DNA from: an uncultured Collinsella sp.
Lineage (GTDB): Bacteria; Actinomycetota; Coriobacteriia; Coriobacteriales; Coriobacteriaceae
Reading direction: 5' to 3'
Length of the DNA stretch: 14,431 nucleotides
Assembly: GCA_900764955.1 (NCBI GenBank)
Contig: CAAFPY010000016.1
Span: forward strand, 1 to 14,431
The position numbers and the translations under genes are program-made. Shown here in pieces: positions 1-10,800 of the stretch. Position 1 is the first letter of the stretch; each line of letters opens with the position of its first letter. A model generated the notes under the pieces. It did no database searches. It was not told the origin of the DNA and saw only the letters and a program-made list of their open reading frames with translations.

Positions 1-1920
<1,920 letters not shown>

Positions 1921-2116
1921 CCTATTTTTCTCGGCTTAAGATTGGCCAAAGCGGTTGCTAACTGGGGTTTCTCACGCCTTGCGGGGATTGAAAACCGACT
2001 GCAGTCCTGCGGCGTGCACACAAGATGCGCAATACGCGTGAGCGCGTCGCCCCCCCCACCGTAGCGGTTATCCTTGGCTAACTCGGTGAACGGTTTGCTT
2101 TGCCCTTTGTAAGACC

Positions 2117-2144
2117 TTGCATTGGGGTGCGCCCGTGGTATCTT
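2117..2144 (+). promoter_or_regulatory. Candidate ferredoxin promoter (-35/-10)
   Basis: TTGCAT (2117-2122), a 16-bp spacer and TATCTT (2139-2144); a TG pair one base before the -10 (2136-2137) makes it an extended -10. Transcription would start about 60 bases before the ferredoxin ATG. A perfect TTGACA also occurs at 2150-2155, but the hexamer 18 bp further on (GCCTAT, 2174-2179) is a poor -10, so it is the weaker alternative. Judged by eye only. Confidence 0.35.
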
Positions 2145-2208
2145 TCTTTTTGACATAGACCCGTTGCCTCTTCGCCTATGGCACCGGGCGCAACTGAGGA
2201 GGTTTACC

Positions 2209-2394
2209 ATGGCTCACCCGATTATTGATGCTGACGAGTGCATCGCTTGCGGCGTTTGCGTTGACGCTTGCCCGGCCGGCGTTCTCGAGCTGAACGACGT
2301 CGCCACCGTTGCCGACGAGGATTCCTGCGTGGCCTGCGGCGCCTGCCAGGACGCTTGCCCCGCTGGCGCTATCACCGAGATCGCTGAGGACTAG
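2209..2394 (+). CDS. 2[4Fe-4S] bacterial-type ferredoxin
   Basis: A 61-residue cytosolic low-potential electron carrier of the clostridial ferredoxin type, expected to serve enzymes such as pyruvate:ferredoxin oxidoreductase in an anaerobe. Two complete cluster-binding motifs are seen: C11-C14-C17-C21-P and C40-C43-C46-C50-P, each CX2CX2CX3CP. Length and the two-fold symmetric layout are typical. The ATG is chosen over an upstream in-frame extension because GAGGAGG (2196-2202) sits six bases before it and the protein then begins MAHPIIDADECIACG, as the family does. Codons 41-61, the stop and 8 following bases form one copy of the 74-bp direct repeat, so this gene seems to be the target and the reconstituted left junction of an inserted segment. 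The gene itself is intact. Confidence 0.96.
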   Translation: MAHPIIDADECIACGVCVDACPAGVLELNDVATVADEDSCVACGACQDACPAGAITEIAED

Positions 2395-2402
2395 TTCCGG
2401 CC
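2329..2402 (+). repeat. 74-bp direct repeat, left copy (within ferredoxin 3' end)
   Basis: Identical base for base to 7470-7543, offset 5141 bp. It starts exactly at ferredoxin codon 41 (GTG) and ends eight bases after the TAG stop (TTCCGGCC). The flanks differ at once: c versus a before the repeat, and ca versus tt after it. A repeat covering a gene's 3' end while leaving the gene intact is the typical shape of an attL/attR pair made by integration into a gene end. Confidence 0.97.
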
Positions 2403-2421
2403 CAGCATCATTTACGGTAAA

Positions 2422-2455
2422 AAGAGGCCCGGTTCCGCAAGGAGCCGGGCCTCTT
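2422..2455 (-). terminator. Bidirectional-looking intrinsic terminator between ferredoxin and the EamA gene
   Basis: A 15-bp stem (2422-2436 pairing with 2441-2455, one G-U pair) closed by a GCAA tetraloop. On the minus strand the stem is followed by a run of T, which suits the end of the EamA gene stopping at 2501. On the plus strand the tail (GCCTTGTATT) is weaker, but the hairpin also sits 27 bases after the ferredoxin stop. The two genes converge here. Confidence 0.85.
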
Positions 2456-2500
2456 GCCTTGTATTGACTTTTTCGCTATTGCACCAGTCCTACGCCACCC

Positions 2501-3457
2501 TTACATTTGCTGCATTCTTTCCAGAAGTTTCCTACGCCGATTCGTCATATCAATGCTCATGATGCCTATAGATGCCAACACAAGACCGACGCCAATCAGT
2601 TTTCCCGCTCCGAATGACTCCTTAAAAAGAACGACTCCCAATACAATAGCCGTCACCGTCTCGAACGATGCAATTACGGGAACCTTAGACGCTTCGAGCC
2701 CCTTTGAGAGCCCCGTCATGTAAAACAAATATGCAAGAGCCGTCGGGAACAATCCGAATGCGACCGCAAGCCAATAAAACTCCGGCGGCATGCCTTCAGA
2801 TATCTTCACAAACGGGTTTGCAAAGCAAGTCAATAAAACTGCACCTGCCGCAAATCCATAGAAAACAACAGTAAGCGGATGAGCATATCGTGTTGCCGCC
2901 TTACTGAACATTGTGAGTAAGCAGCCCATCAAGCCAGAACAAATTCCCATTCCAACCCCAATAGGAGAAAATGACTCGATTGTGAACACTCCGCCTGTAA
3001 CGGCGAGGATGCACCCTGTGACATTAAACAGTAAAGAGACGATCTTTTGATAAGTAATTCCCTCACCGTATAACAGGCGGCCGAGCACAATCCCAAACAT
3101 GGGAGACGTACACATAAGTACCGATGAAGTCGACATTCCAATATGCTCTATTGATACGTAGTATGTTGCGCTGGCCAAGGCAAGACCAAAGAAACCGACG
3201 AGCGCACTCCAAAACAACCCTCGGCGCGAGATCAAGAAGAATCGAAAAGGACTCCTCATGCCCCCTTCCTCAGACTCCCCGCGCAAACCCATCACAAGCA
3301 AAACGGGCGCGATGAACACACTGGCAATGAACATCCTAAGCGCCGCGATCTCCATCGCCGTCAGGCCCATTTGACCCAATGCTCGCGAAAAGACACCCAC
3401 GCTTCCCCATAGCAAAGCACCCAGTAAAACAAGAATGTACCCGTATCGAACGCGCAT
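2501..3457 (-). CDS. EamA/DMT-superfamily membrane permease
   Basis: A 318-residue inner-membrane protein of the drug/metabolite transporter superfamily. Two EamA halves are visible: about residues 5-155, beginning YGYILVLLGALLWGSVGVFS, and about 165-303. The second half contains the typical SFETVTAIVLGVVLFKE segment before the last helix. Hydrophobic stretches are consistent with ten helices, and the C-terminus is short and basic (NRRRKLLERM). The ATG is preceded by AGAAGGGGG eight bases upstream. DMT proteins export or import amino acids, nucleotide precursors, sugars or other small metabolites; the substrate cannot be read from sequence. A terminator at 3515-3556 separates it from the upstream PTS operon, so it is probably transcribed on its own, and a link to beta-glycoside use is only by proximity. 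Confidence 0.9.
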   Translation of the reverse strand: MRVRYGYILVLLGALLWGSVGVFSRALGQMGLTAMEIAALRMFIASVFIAPVLLVMGLRGESEEGGMRSPFRFFLISRRGLFWSALVGFFGLALASATYYVSIEHIGMSTSSVLMCTSPMFGIVLGRLLYGEGITYQKIVSLLFNVTGCILAVTGGVFTIESFSPIGVGMGICSGLMGCLLTMFSKAATRYAHPLTVVFYGFAAGAVLLTCFANPFVKISEGMPPEFYWLAVAFGLFPTALAYLFYMTGLSKGLEASKVPVIASFETVTAIVLGVVLFKESFGAGKLIGVGLVLASIGIMSIDMTNRRRKLLERMQQM

Positions 3458-3514
3458 TCACAGCCCCCTTCTACAGATAGGAAGGCCCGGCAAAAATCAG
3501 CAAGCAGCCCAGCC

Positions 3515-3556
3515 ATATAAAAGCTCCGTCCTCGATATGAATATCAAAGACGGAGC
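3515..3556 (-). terminator. Intrinsic terminator of the glycosidase-EIIBC operon
   Basis: On the minus strand GCTCCGTC (3549-3556) pairs with GACGGAGC (3523-3530). Inside it a second short stem, GATAT/ATATC, extends the hairpin, and TTTTATAT follows. It begins 36 bases after the EIIBC stop codon. It both ends the PTS operon and insulates the downstream EamA gene. Confidence 0.85.
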
Positions 3557-3592
3557 AAATTCCTCACGCAGACTCAAACGAACTCGAACAGG

Positions 3593-4981
3593 CTACTTCT
3601 CAAATTTGGCGATAATCACGCGCGTTGCTACGAAGCTCACCGTAATGCTCACCGCAGCAACCACACAGGCGAGGAAGAAGTTGTCCATACCTCCATCGGG
3701 GGCGATGAAAATAAGGGCGGACAGCAAGCCAGGGCAGGCACCGGCAACATACTCAACGAGGCCAAAGATGCCAGCGATGAGACCACCCGACAGAGCGCCG
3801 ATGGCCGTACCCAGAAGCAGACGAGGACGCTCGATAAGCGCACCGTAGAACCCAGGCTCGGTAACACCACACAACGCGGTAATGCCGACAGAGGTCACCA
3901 TGCCTTTGCGGGCAGCGTCTCCCTTGATGGTGCTCGCAAGCGCCAAGCAAGTGGCCCCGATGCACAGGTTCGAGATGAAGCCAAAGATGATTGGCGCGTA
4001 CCCGAGCTGCGCCAGGCTGTTTACCTCGATGGCAATAAAGGCTTTATCAAGACCCAGCATGACAAGATACGGATTAATCGCAGCAAAAATCGGGGTAGCT
4101 ATCACTGCAACATGCTGCATAAGCCATGTAACGGCATCGCTCAGTGCGTAGCCCATCATGGAGCCAACAGGGCCGAGAGCCAAAAGGGTCACAGGAACGA
4201 CAATAAACATAGTAAGCAAAGGCTTGACGAACAACTTCACGACATCGGGAATAATCTTCTGCAGCGCCCGATCAACCACTGACATGAACACGACGCCGAG
4301 GACGATGGGGACAACGGTTCCACCGTAGCCAATGGCCGGAATGGGCATACCGAGAAAGTCAAGGCCCTCGACCCCGCTTATCGACGGGCTCACCATGATC
4401 GCACCAAGAAGAGCGCCCATAATCGGCTGCATCTTGAGAATCGCCGCGAGCTGGTATCCGATCCAGACAGGCAAGAACGTGAACGCAGCATCAAAAATCG
4501 CCAACAGCACCTGCGCCGTGCCGCTATCGGTGCTGAACCCGCAATAATTCACCAAAAGGTTCTTAATGGCGAGGATCAAGCCGCCCACGATGAGGGCCGG
4601 AACGATGGGCATGAAAATCTGAGCGGTGACGTTGCCGAACCTCTCAATCAGACCAACCGCGCCGTTGTTTTTCATCGAAGCGGCCATGTCGGCAATCGTG
4701 CCTTCGTCGTCCGCAACAACACCGGCTCCGATATCGATTCCCGCGACCTCGAGGAAGTCGTTATAAGCCTCAGTCACGTTCGGACCGATGATAACCTGCA
4801 GCTGACCCCCGCTCACCACAGCCCCGAGAGCATATTCCGCCTTCTTGACTGCATCGAGGTCTACTGCGTCAAGCTTCTTTACGTCAATCCTCAAACGAGT
4901 GGCGCAATGCGTGACAGACGTGACATTTTCCACGCCACCAACTGCAGAAAGAATGGAGTGTGACATCTTCTCGTATTTCAT
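3593..4981 (-). CDS. PTS EIIBC permease, glucose/beta-glucoside superfamily
   Basis: A 462-residue membrane permease that imports a sugar, probably a beta-glycoside, while phosphorylating it. The N-terminal EIIB domain (about 1-80) has the phosphorylated cysteine C26 in THCATRLR. After a linker (about 85-108) comes the multi-helix EIIC domain (about 110-460), with the conserved GVTEPGFYG at 372-380, matching the GITEP motif of this superfamily. There is no C-terminal EIIA domain of the kind found in BglF-type proteins, which are about 600 residues, so an EIIA-Glc-type partner must come from elsewhere. The gene follows the GH1 gene by 10 bp. That gene's stop TAG is embedded in the ribosome-binding site TAGGAGG, six bases before this ATG, so the two are translationally linked. 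The pairing with a 6-phospho-glycosidase supports a beta-glucoside or beta-galactoside substrate; which one is open. Confidence 0.93.
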   Translation of the reverse strand: MKYEKMSHSILSAVGGVENVTSVTHCATRLRIDVKKLDAVDLDAVKKAEYALGAVVSGGQLQVIIGPNVTEAYNDFLEVAGIDIGAGVVADDEGTIADMAASMKNNGAVGLIERFGNVTAQIFMPIVPALIVGGLILAIKNLLVNYCGFSTDSGTAQVLLAIFDAAFTFLPVWIGYQLAAILKMQPIMGALLGAIMVSPSISGVEGLDFLGMPIPAIGYGGTVVPIVLGVVFMSVVDRALQKIIPDVVKLFVKPLLTMFIVVPVTLLALGPVGSMMGYALSDAVTWLMQHVAVIATPIFAAINPYLVMLGLDKAFIAIEVNSLAQLGYAPIIFGFISNLCIGATCLALASTIKGDAARKGMVTSVGITALCGVTEPGFYGALIERPRLLLGTAIGALSGGLIAGIFGLVEYVAGACPGLLSALIFIAPDGGMDNFFLACVVAAVSITVSFVATRVIIAKFEK

Positions 4982-4991
4982 CTCATGCCTC

Positions 4992-6522
<1,531 letters not shown>

Positions 6523-6525
<3 letters not shown>

Positions 6526-6539
6526 TCATAAAATGAACC
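6523..6539. promoter_or_regulatory. Candidate RpiR operator
   Basis: GATTCAT-AAA-ATGAACC is an inverted repeat with six of seven matching arm positions around a 3-bp centre. It lies in the divergent control region between the glycosidase and regulator genes, overlapping the regulator's -10 and start point and the -35 region of the operon. RpiR-family proteins bind such sites as dimers or tetramers. Assignment to this regulator is inferred from position. Confidence 0.5.
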
Positions 6540-6570
6540 ATTGTTTGGAGATTGCTCGCGAGGGAATATT

Positions 6571-7410
6571 TTGAACAACCACGGCTTTGGCCTGTTAAAC
6601 ATCATCAGTTCAATAATCAACGAGGAACACGACGGCAACGACGTTGCGATTGCTCGATACCTCATTTCCAACCTGCGCAATTCTGAAGCAATCAACGTGA
6701 GTGCCATAACCGAGCGCGCCCACGTGACGCGATCGGCCGTTCGACGCTTTTGCAACCGGCTCGGATATCAAAGCCTGAGCGAATTGAAGAGGTCATTTTC
6801 CCAACTTGTGTTTCCTTCCGACTTCAGACATCGTGACCCAAACCTCAGCTTTAACGAATACCGCGCCGAACTCGACATTCGAATGATGGAGATGTATGCG
6901 GAAGTGGAAGGTAGGATTTCAGATTCCCTACTCGACGAGCTCGCAAACGAAATCGCTCAGCATCATAACGTTGAACTGCTCTGCACCAACAATGTAAGCG
7001 GCAATCTTACGCGTTTCCAGCAAGAAATGTTCTTTGCGGGCAAAATCGTACGCCTCAACACGCAGGATAATGGAAAGCCGCCTATGCGCGTTGAAACGTA
7101 CCATGATTCTTTGATTATCGTGGTTTCAGTATCTGGCATGTTCGCCCGCGAGCTCGATGAACGCATGTGGACAAGAACGGCGAAGAAAGTGCTCATCACG
7201 GCGTTTTCAAGCAAAGATACCGCTTCCCGCTTCGACAGGGCGTACTACCTGAGCGATCGTGGCAACGGCATCGATGAACTCGGCGTTTACTCAAAGTACG
7301 CCATTACATATCTTTTCGACCTTCTTTCTTCCCGCTATATTACGCAATATAAATCGCCAGGAAATCCCCTCTTCGGCCCAACAGCTTCTTGGCCAGAAAT
7401 CGTCGAGTAA
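6571..7410 (+). CDS. RpiR/MurR-family transcriptional regulator
   Basis: A 279-residue DNA-binding regulator. The N-terminal HTH_6 domain (about 1-80) includes DVAIARYLISNL and a helix-turn-helix around residues 43-70 (VSAITERAHVTRSAVRRF, then CNRLGYQSLSELKRSF). The C-terminal half (about 118-255) resembles the SIS phosphosugar-binding domain, with HHNVELLCTNNVSGNLTRFQ and DSLIIVVSVSG. SIS-domain regulators usually sense a sugar phosphate, here plausibly a product of the adjacent glycosidase. No in-frame ATG exists upstream. The start is taken as TTG at 6571 because GAGGG (6560-6564) lies six bases before it; a TTG at 6541 would give 10 more residues with no ribosome-binding site. Divergent from the operon it probably controls; activator or repressor cannot be told. 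Confidence 0.92.
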   Translation: MNNHGFGLLNIISSIINEEHDGNDVAIARYLISNLRNSEAINVSAITERAHVTRSAVRRFCNRLGYQSLSELKRSFSQLVFPSDFRHRDPNLSFNEYRAELDIRMMEMYAEVEGRISDSLLDELANEIAQHHNVELLCTNNVSGNLTRFQQEMFFAGKIVRLNTQDNGKPPMRVETYHDSLIIVVSVSGMFARELDERMWTRTAKKVLITAFSSKDTASRFDRAYYLSDRGNGIDELGVYSKYAITYLFDLLSSRYITQYKSPGNPLFGPTASWPEIVE

Positions 7411-7469
7411 GCTAGTCCACCATTCCGCTCGACGTTCCAGAAATCTGACAGAAGAGAAAGGCTGCGAGA

Positions 7470-7535
7470 GTGGCCTGCGGCGCCTGCCAGGACGCTTGCC
7501 CCGCTGGCGCTATCACCGAGATCGCTGAGGACTAG
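7470..7535 (+). pseudogene. Orphan 3' fragment of the ferredoxin gene
   Basis: Codons 41-61 plus the stop of the ferredoxin gene, identical to the intact copy. Only three of the four cysteines of the second cluster motif remain (the equivalents of C43, C46 and C50). C40 and the whole first motif are missing. Its first codon is GTG and AAAGG lies eight bases upstream, so translation of a 21-residue peptide cannot be excluded, but a non-functional remnant of integration is far more likely. Confidence 0.9.
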
Positions 7536-7543
7536 TTCCGGCC
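7470..7543 (+). repeat. 74-bp direct repeat, right copy
   Basis: Perfect copy of 2329-2402, in the same orientation, marking the right border of the inserted segment. The original downstream flank of the ferredoxin gene probably continues from here, because the terminator at 7590-7620 fits a native ferredoxin transcript. Confidence 0.97.
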
Positions 7544-7589
7544 TTTCGTAAGCTGCGATTTCAACTCAATCTCAGCAAACCAACAGGTG

Positions 7590-7620
7590 CCCGGCCCCAA
7601 GGGGGGCCGGGTTCTTTTTT
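7590..7620 (+). terminator. Strong intrinsic terminator downstream of the ferredoxin fragment
   Basis: A 9-bp all-G/C stem CCCGGCCCC (7590-7598) with GGGGCCGGG (7603-7611), loop AAGG, followed by TTCTTTTTT (7612-7620). It lies 54 bases after the remnant's stop. It is probably the original ferredoxin terminator, displaced from the intact gene by the insertion. In its present place it would also stop read-through from the RpiR gene. Confidence 0.92.
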
Positions 7621-7638
7621 AAGCCAAAGTGAAGTTTT

Positions 7639-7657
7639 GGGGAGGTTTTGCCTCCCC
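7639..7657. other. Short G+C hairpin
   Basis: GGGGAGG (7639-7645) pairs with CCTCCCC (7651-7657) around a TTTTG loop. The T run after it is only three long on the plus strand and absent on the minus strand, so it is at best a weak back-up terminator. Confidence 0.4.
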
Positions 7658-7700
7658 TTTGAGCGATTGCAGGCGCGGTGGCCGAAAGACCGCAGGTCGC

Positions 7701-7822
7701 GATACGCAATCCTGCACCCGTCCCCAAATTAGACCGATCCTGCACCCGTCCCGATGTGTAATTCTGCACCCGTCCCCAAATTGCACAAATGTGTAATTCT
7801 GCACCCGTCCCCAAATTACACA
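7701..7822. repeat. Cluster of four CTGCACCCGTCCC repeats, two forming hairpins
   Basis: The 13-bp core CTGCACCCGTCCC occurs four times in the same orientation, at 7712-7724, 7740-7752, 7764-7776 and 7799-7811. The last two are each embedded in a 33-bp inverted repeat (7755-7787 and 7790-7822). Their arms are TGTGTAATT and AATTACACA (AATTGCACA in the first), with 15 bases between. The first two copies are degenerate in the arms. The cluster ends 15 bp from the mfd stop. The architecture resembles REP-like elements moved by single-strand Y1 transposases, but no such gene is in the window. Confidence 0.9.
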
Positions 7823-7837
7823 GGGCGGGGTTGGACT

Positions 7838-10800
7838 CTAGTCGTCGTCGCCGGAGGGGCCAAGCTGCGTCAGGATGCCCAGAGCTGCCTGAACGGGGCC
7901 CACGCCGCCGTTTGCCACGTCGGCGTTGATACCGCGCCCGATACCGCTGCCGCTCCCCGCACCCGTCTTATATGGCACCGTGAACTTGCGCGTCTTGGGA
8001 AACGCGATGGCGCCCAGCTTGGTGCGCAGCTCGAACGCCACGCCCTTGGGCACGTCCACGCCCTGGTAGGTGAGCTTGCCCGCCACAAGGGCCACGCTCT
8101 CCAGCCCCAAGCGATCGGCACGGATGCGGATGCGCGTGCGATCGAACAGGTTCAGCGCCGCCTCGGGTAAGGCACCAAATGTCTCCTCGCACTCCTCTTG
8201 TAGCTCATCGACCTGCTCGAGCATATCCGCTGCAGCCAGCTTGCGATACACCAAGACACGCTTATCGACCGCCGGGACGTATTCCTCTGCAAGGAAGAAA
8301 TCGGCCGGCAAGTTGATCCCCACGGTCGCCTGCTCGAGGTCGCTGCCGCCCTCGCCGCGTGCCTCGGCGACCGCCTGTCCAAGCATCTGCGTAAACAGGT
8401 CAAAGCCCACGCTCGACAGATTGCCGTGCTGCTCGGCACCAACCAACGAACCCGCGCCGCGAATCTCGAGGTCGCGCATGGCGATGCGCATACCGCTGCC
8501 AAGGTCCTGGAACTCCGAAAGCGCCGTCAGGCGCGCCGTCGCCTCCTCCGTCAACGGCAGCTCCCCCGGGAACATAAAGTACGCGTACGCCTGCGTCGCC
8601 GAACGCCCCACGCGTCCCTTGAGCTGGTACAGCTGTGCCAAGCCCAGTCGCTGGGAGTCCTCGATGATGAGCGTGTTGGCACTTGAGTTGTCAATGCCGC
8701 TCTCCACGATGGTGGTGGCGATGAGGACGTCGATCTTCTTGGTGGCGAATTGAACCATCACGTCCTCGACCTCGCGCGGGCTCATCTTACCGTGCGCCAC
8801 GCCGATGCGGGCCTCGGGCACCGCCTCGAGCACGCGTTCGACCGCGTCATCGATAGTCTTCACGCGATTGGAGACGTAATACACCTGACCGCCGCGACCG
8901 ATCTCAAGCCGGATGGCGGCGCTCACCACATCGGGGTCGTACTCGCCCACATGCACCGCGACCGGCCGGCGCCCCGTCGGTGGCGTGGTGATCAGGCTCA
9001 TGTCGCGCACGCCACTCATGGCCATCTGCATGGTGCGCGGGATGGGCGTCGCCGAGAGGGTGAGCACGTCGATCTGCTCGCGCATGTTCTTGAGCTGCTC
9101 TTTGTGCTGAACGCCGAAGCGCTGCTCCTCGTCGATGATGACGAGGCCGAGCTCATGCGGGTTCACGTCGGCTGAGAGCAGGCGATGCGTTCCGATGAGC
9201 ACGTCGACTCGCCCTTCCGCGAACGCGGCGAGCGCGCGGCGCTGTTGGGCCGGCGTGCGGAATCGCGACAGGACCTCGACCTCAACGCCAAACGGGGCGA
9301 AGCGCTCGAAGAACGTCTCAAAATGCTGCTGGGCCAAAATGGTAGTGGGGCACAGCACCATAACCTGGCGCCCACCGTCCACGCACTTGAACGCGGCACG
9401 CAGGGCGACCTCGGTCTTGCCAAAACCCACGTCACCGCACAGCAGGCGGTCCATGGGCTTGGTCGATTCCATATCGGCCTTGATGTCGGCGATGGCGTCG
9501 AGCTGGTCGCGCGTCTCGTCGTACGGGAAGCTCTCCTCCATCTCGACCTGGCTCGCGCTGTCTGGACCAAAGGCGAACCCCGTTATCGAGCTGCGTCGCG
9601 TATACAGATCGACCAGGTCAAACCCCAGTTTCTTGGCGCTCTTGCGCGCCTTTGTGGTGGCGCGACTCCAGTCGGCGGTGTTGAGGCGCGTAAGCCGCGG
9701 GTTGTCGCCATCGGGCCCGACGTAGCGCGTAATGCGGTCGACCTGCTCGAGCGGCACGTACAGCTTGTCCGCGCCCGCGTACTCCAGCAGGAAGTAATCG
9801 CGTTCCTTGCCTGCGACCTCCTGACGGACGATCTCGGAGAACAGGGCGACGCCGTGGGTGCTGTGGACGACGTAATCGCCGGGCTTGAAGGGGAAGGTCA
9901 CCTCCGTGATGTCGACGCGGCGGCGCGGGCGGCCGCGTCGACCGTCCATACGCGAGTTGAGGTCCGCGAGGCTGAACACGGCGAGATGGGCCTCGGGGAT
10001 CACCACGCCCGAGGGGATGGGCGCGTCGACGAACGTCATGCGGCCGCGGGTGATCGTGGGGACCACATGCGCCCCGCCCTCATCGATACCGCGGGCGTTC
10101 AGCGCATCGACATCGCGCTTGAGCAGCTCGACGCGCACGTCTGGGCCGCCCACAGTGCCGGCGTTTTCAGGGGCCGCCTGCAGCGATTCCTCAAACGGAA
10201 TGCCCTCGTCGGTGAAGGTGAGCTCCATCGACTCGCGCGCGCCGCGATCAGGAATCGCGAAGACGCAGGCGAAGCGGTTGTTGACGACCTCCTGAATGCG
10301 GCTGATAAACCGGTTGTCCGAACCGGCCAACGCCGGCTGCTCGATCTTGAGCTCAGCCGTGACGGCGCCTCCCGCCCGGATGAGGCTCACGTAATTCAGA
10401 CGCTGCTGACGGCCGAAGTCGAGCTCCTGCGGGCGAACATACAGGCCGTCGAGACGCGTGATCTTTGCGTCCGAGGCGCGTCGCTCGAGGTCCTCGTAGG
10501 CACGCGAGCAGTCGTCGAACAGCGAACGCGGCTCGGATAAAATCACCAACGCGCTAGGGTGGACATGGGCGAGCGGGCTCACCGTCTCCCCATAGAGCAA
10601 CGGCAGGAACCGCTCGAGCTCTGGCGTGACCACACGCGCCTTCACCAGCTCGAGCAGGGCCGCCAGCTCCGTATCGTCTTGCGCGGGGAGGTACAGGGCC
10701 GCGGAGATACGCTTCACCGCGTCGTCGGTAAGTGCGAGCTCTCGTACGGGGGCGATCTCCACCAACTCCTCGTCGCCGATGGTCTGACCCGTCGAAGCGA

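Larger units (their letters stand above)
7411..7837. other. Gene-free junction region between the island and mfd
   Basis: 427 bp without an intact gene. In order: 59 bp of island DNA with no visible terminator for the regulator gene; the right copy of the 74-bp repeat with the ferredoxin fragment; a strong plus-strand terminator; a second G+C hairpin; and a cluster of CTGCACCCGTCCC repeats ending a few bases from the mfd stop codon. Open frames here are short and without recognisable features. Confidence 0.85.

Noticed and set aside
1966..1999. Sequence resembling part of a CRISPR repeat (TTGCGGGGATTGAAAACC)
   Set aside because: Present once only, with no spaced copies on either strand and no cas genes. 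The GATTGAAA likeness is coincidental.
2050..2057. Run of eight C in the ferredoxin upstream region, as a possible phase-variable tract
   Set aside because: It lies upstream of all promoter motifs found and in no gene; a tract this short in G+C-rich DNA is not strong evidence for slippage.
3458..3592. A dedicated promoter for the EamA gene (TTGCTG-N18-TATCTG on the minus strand)
   Set aside because: The -10 matches poorly and the start point would fall at the ribosome-binding site; too weak to list as a feature, although the upstream terminator implies that some promoter is needed.
7572..7814. Minus-strand frames of 60-80 codons across the repeat cluster
   Set aside because: They exist only because the repeats lack stop codons in those frames; the translation simply repeats the motif.
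9185..10540. 451-codon plus-strand frame opposite mfd, and several shorter ones
   Set aside because: Antisense shadow of mfd; low-complexity His/Arg/Ala-rich translation and no ribosome-binding site.
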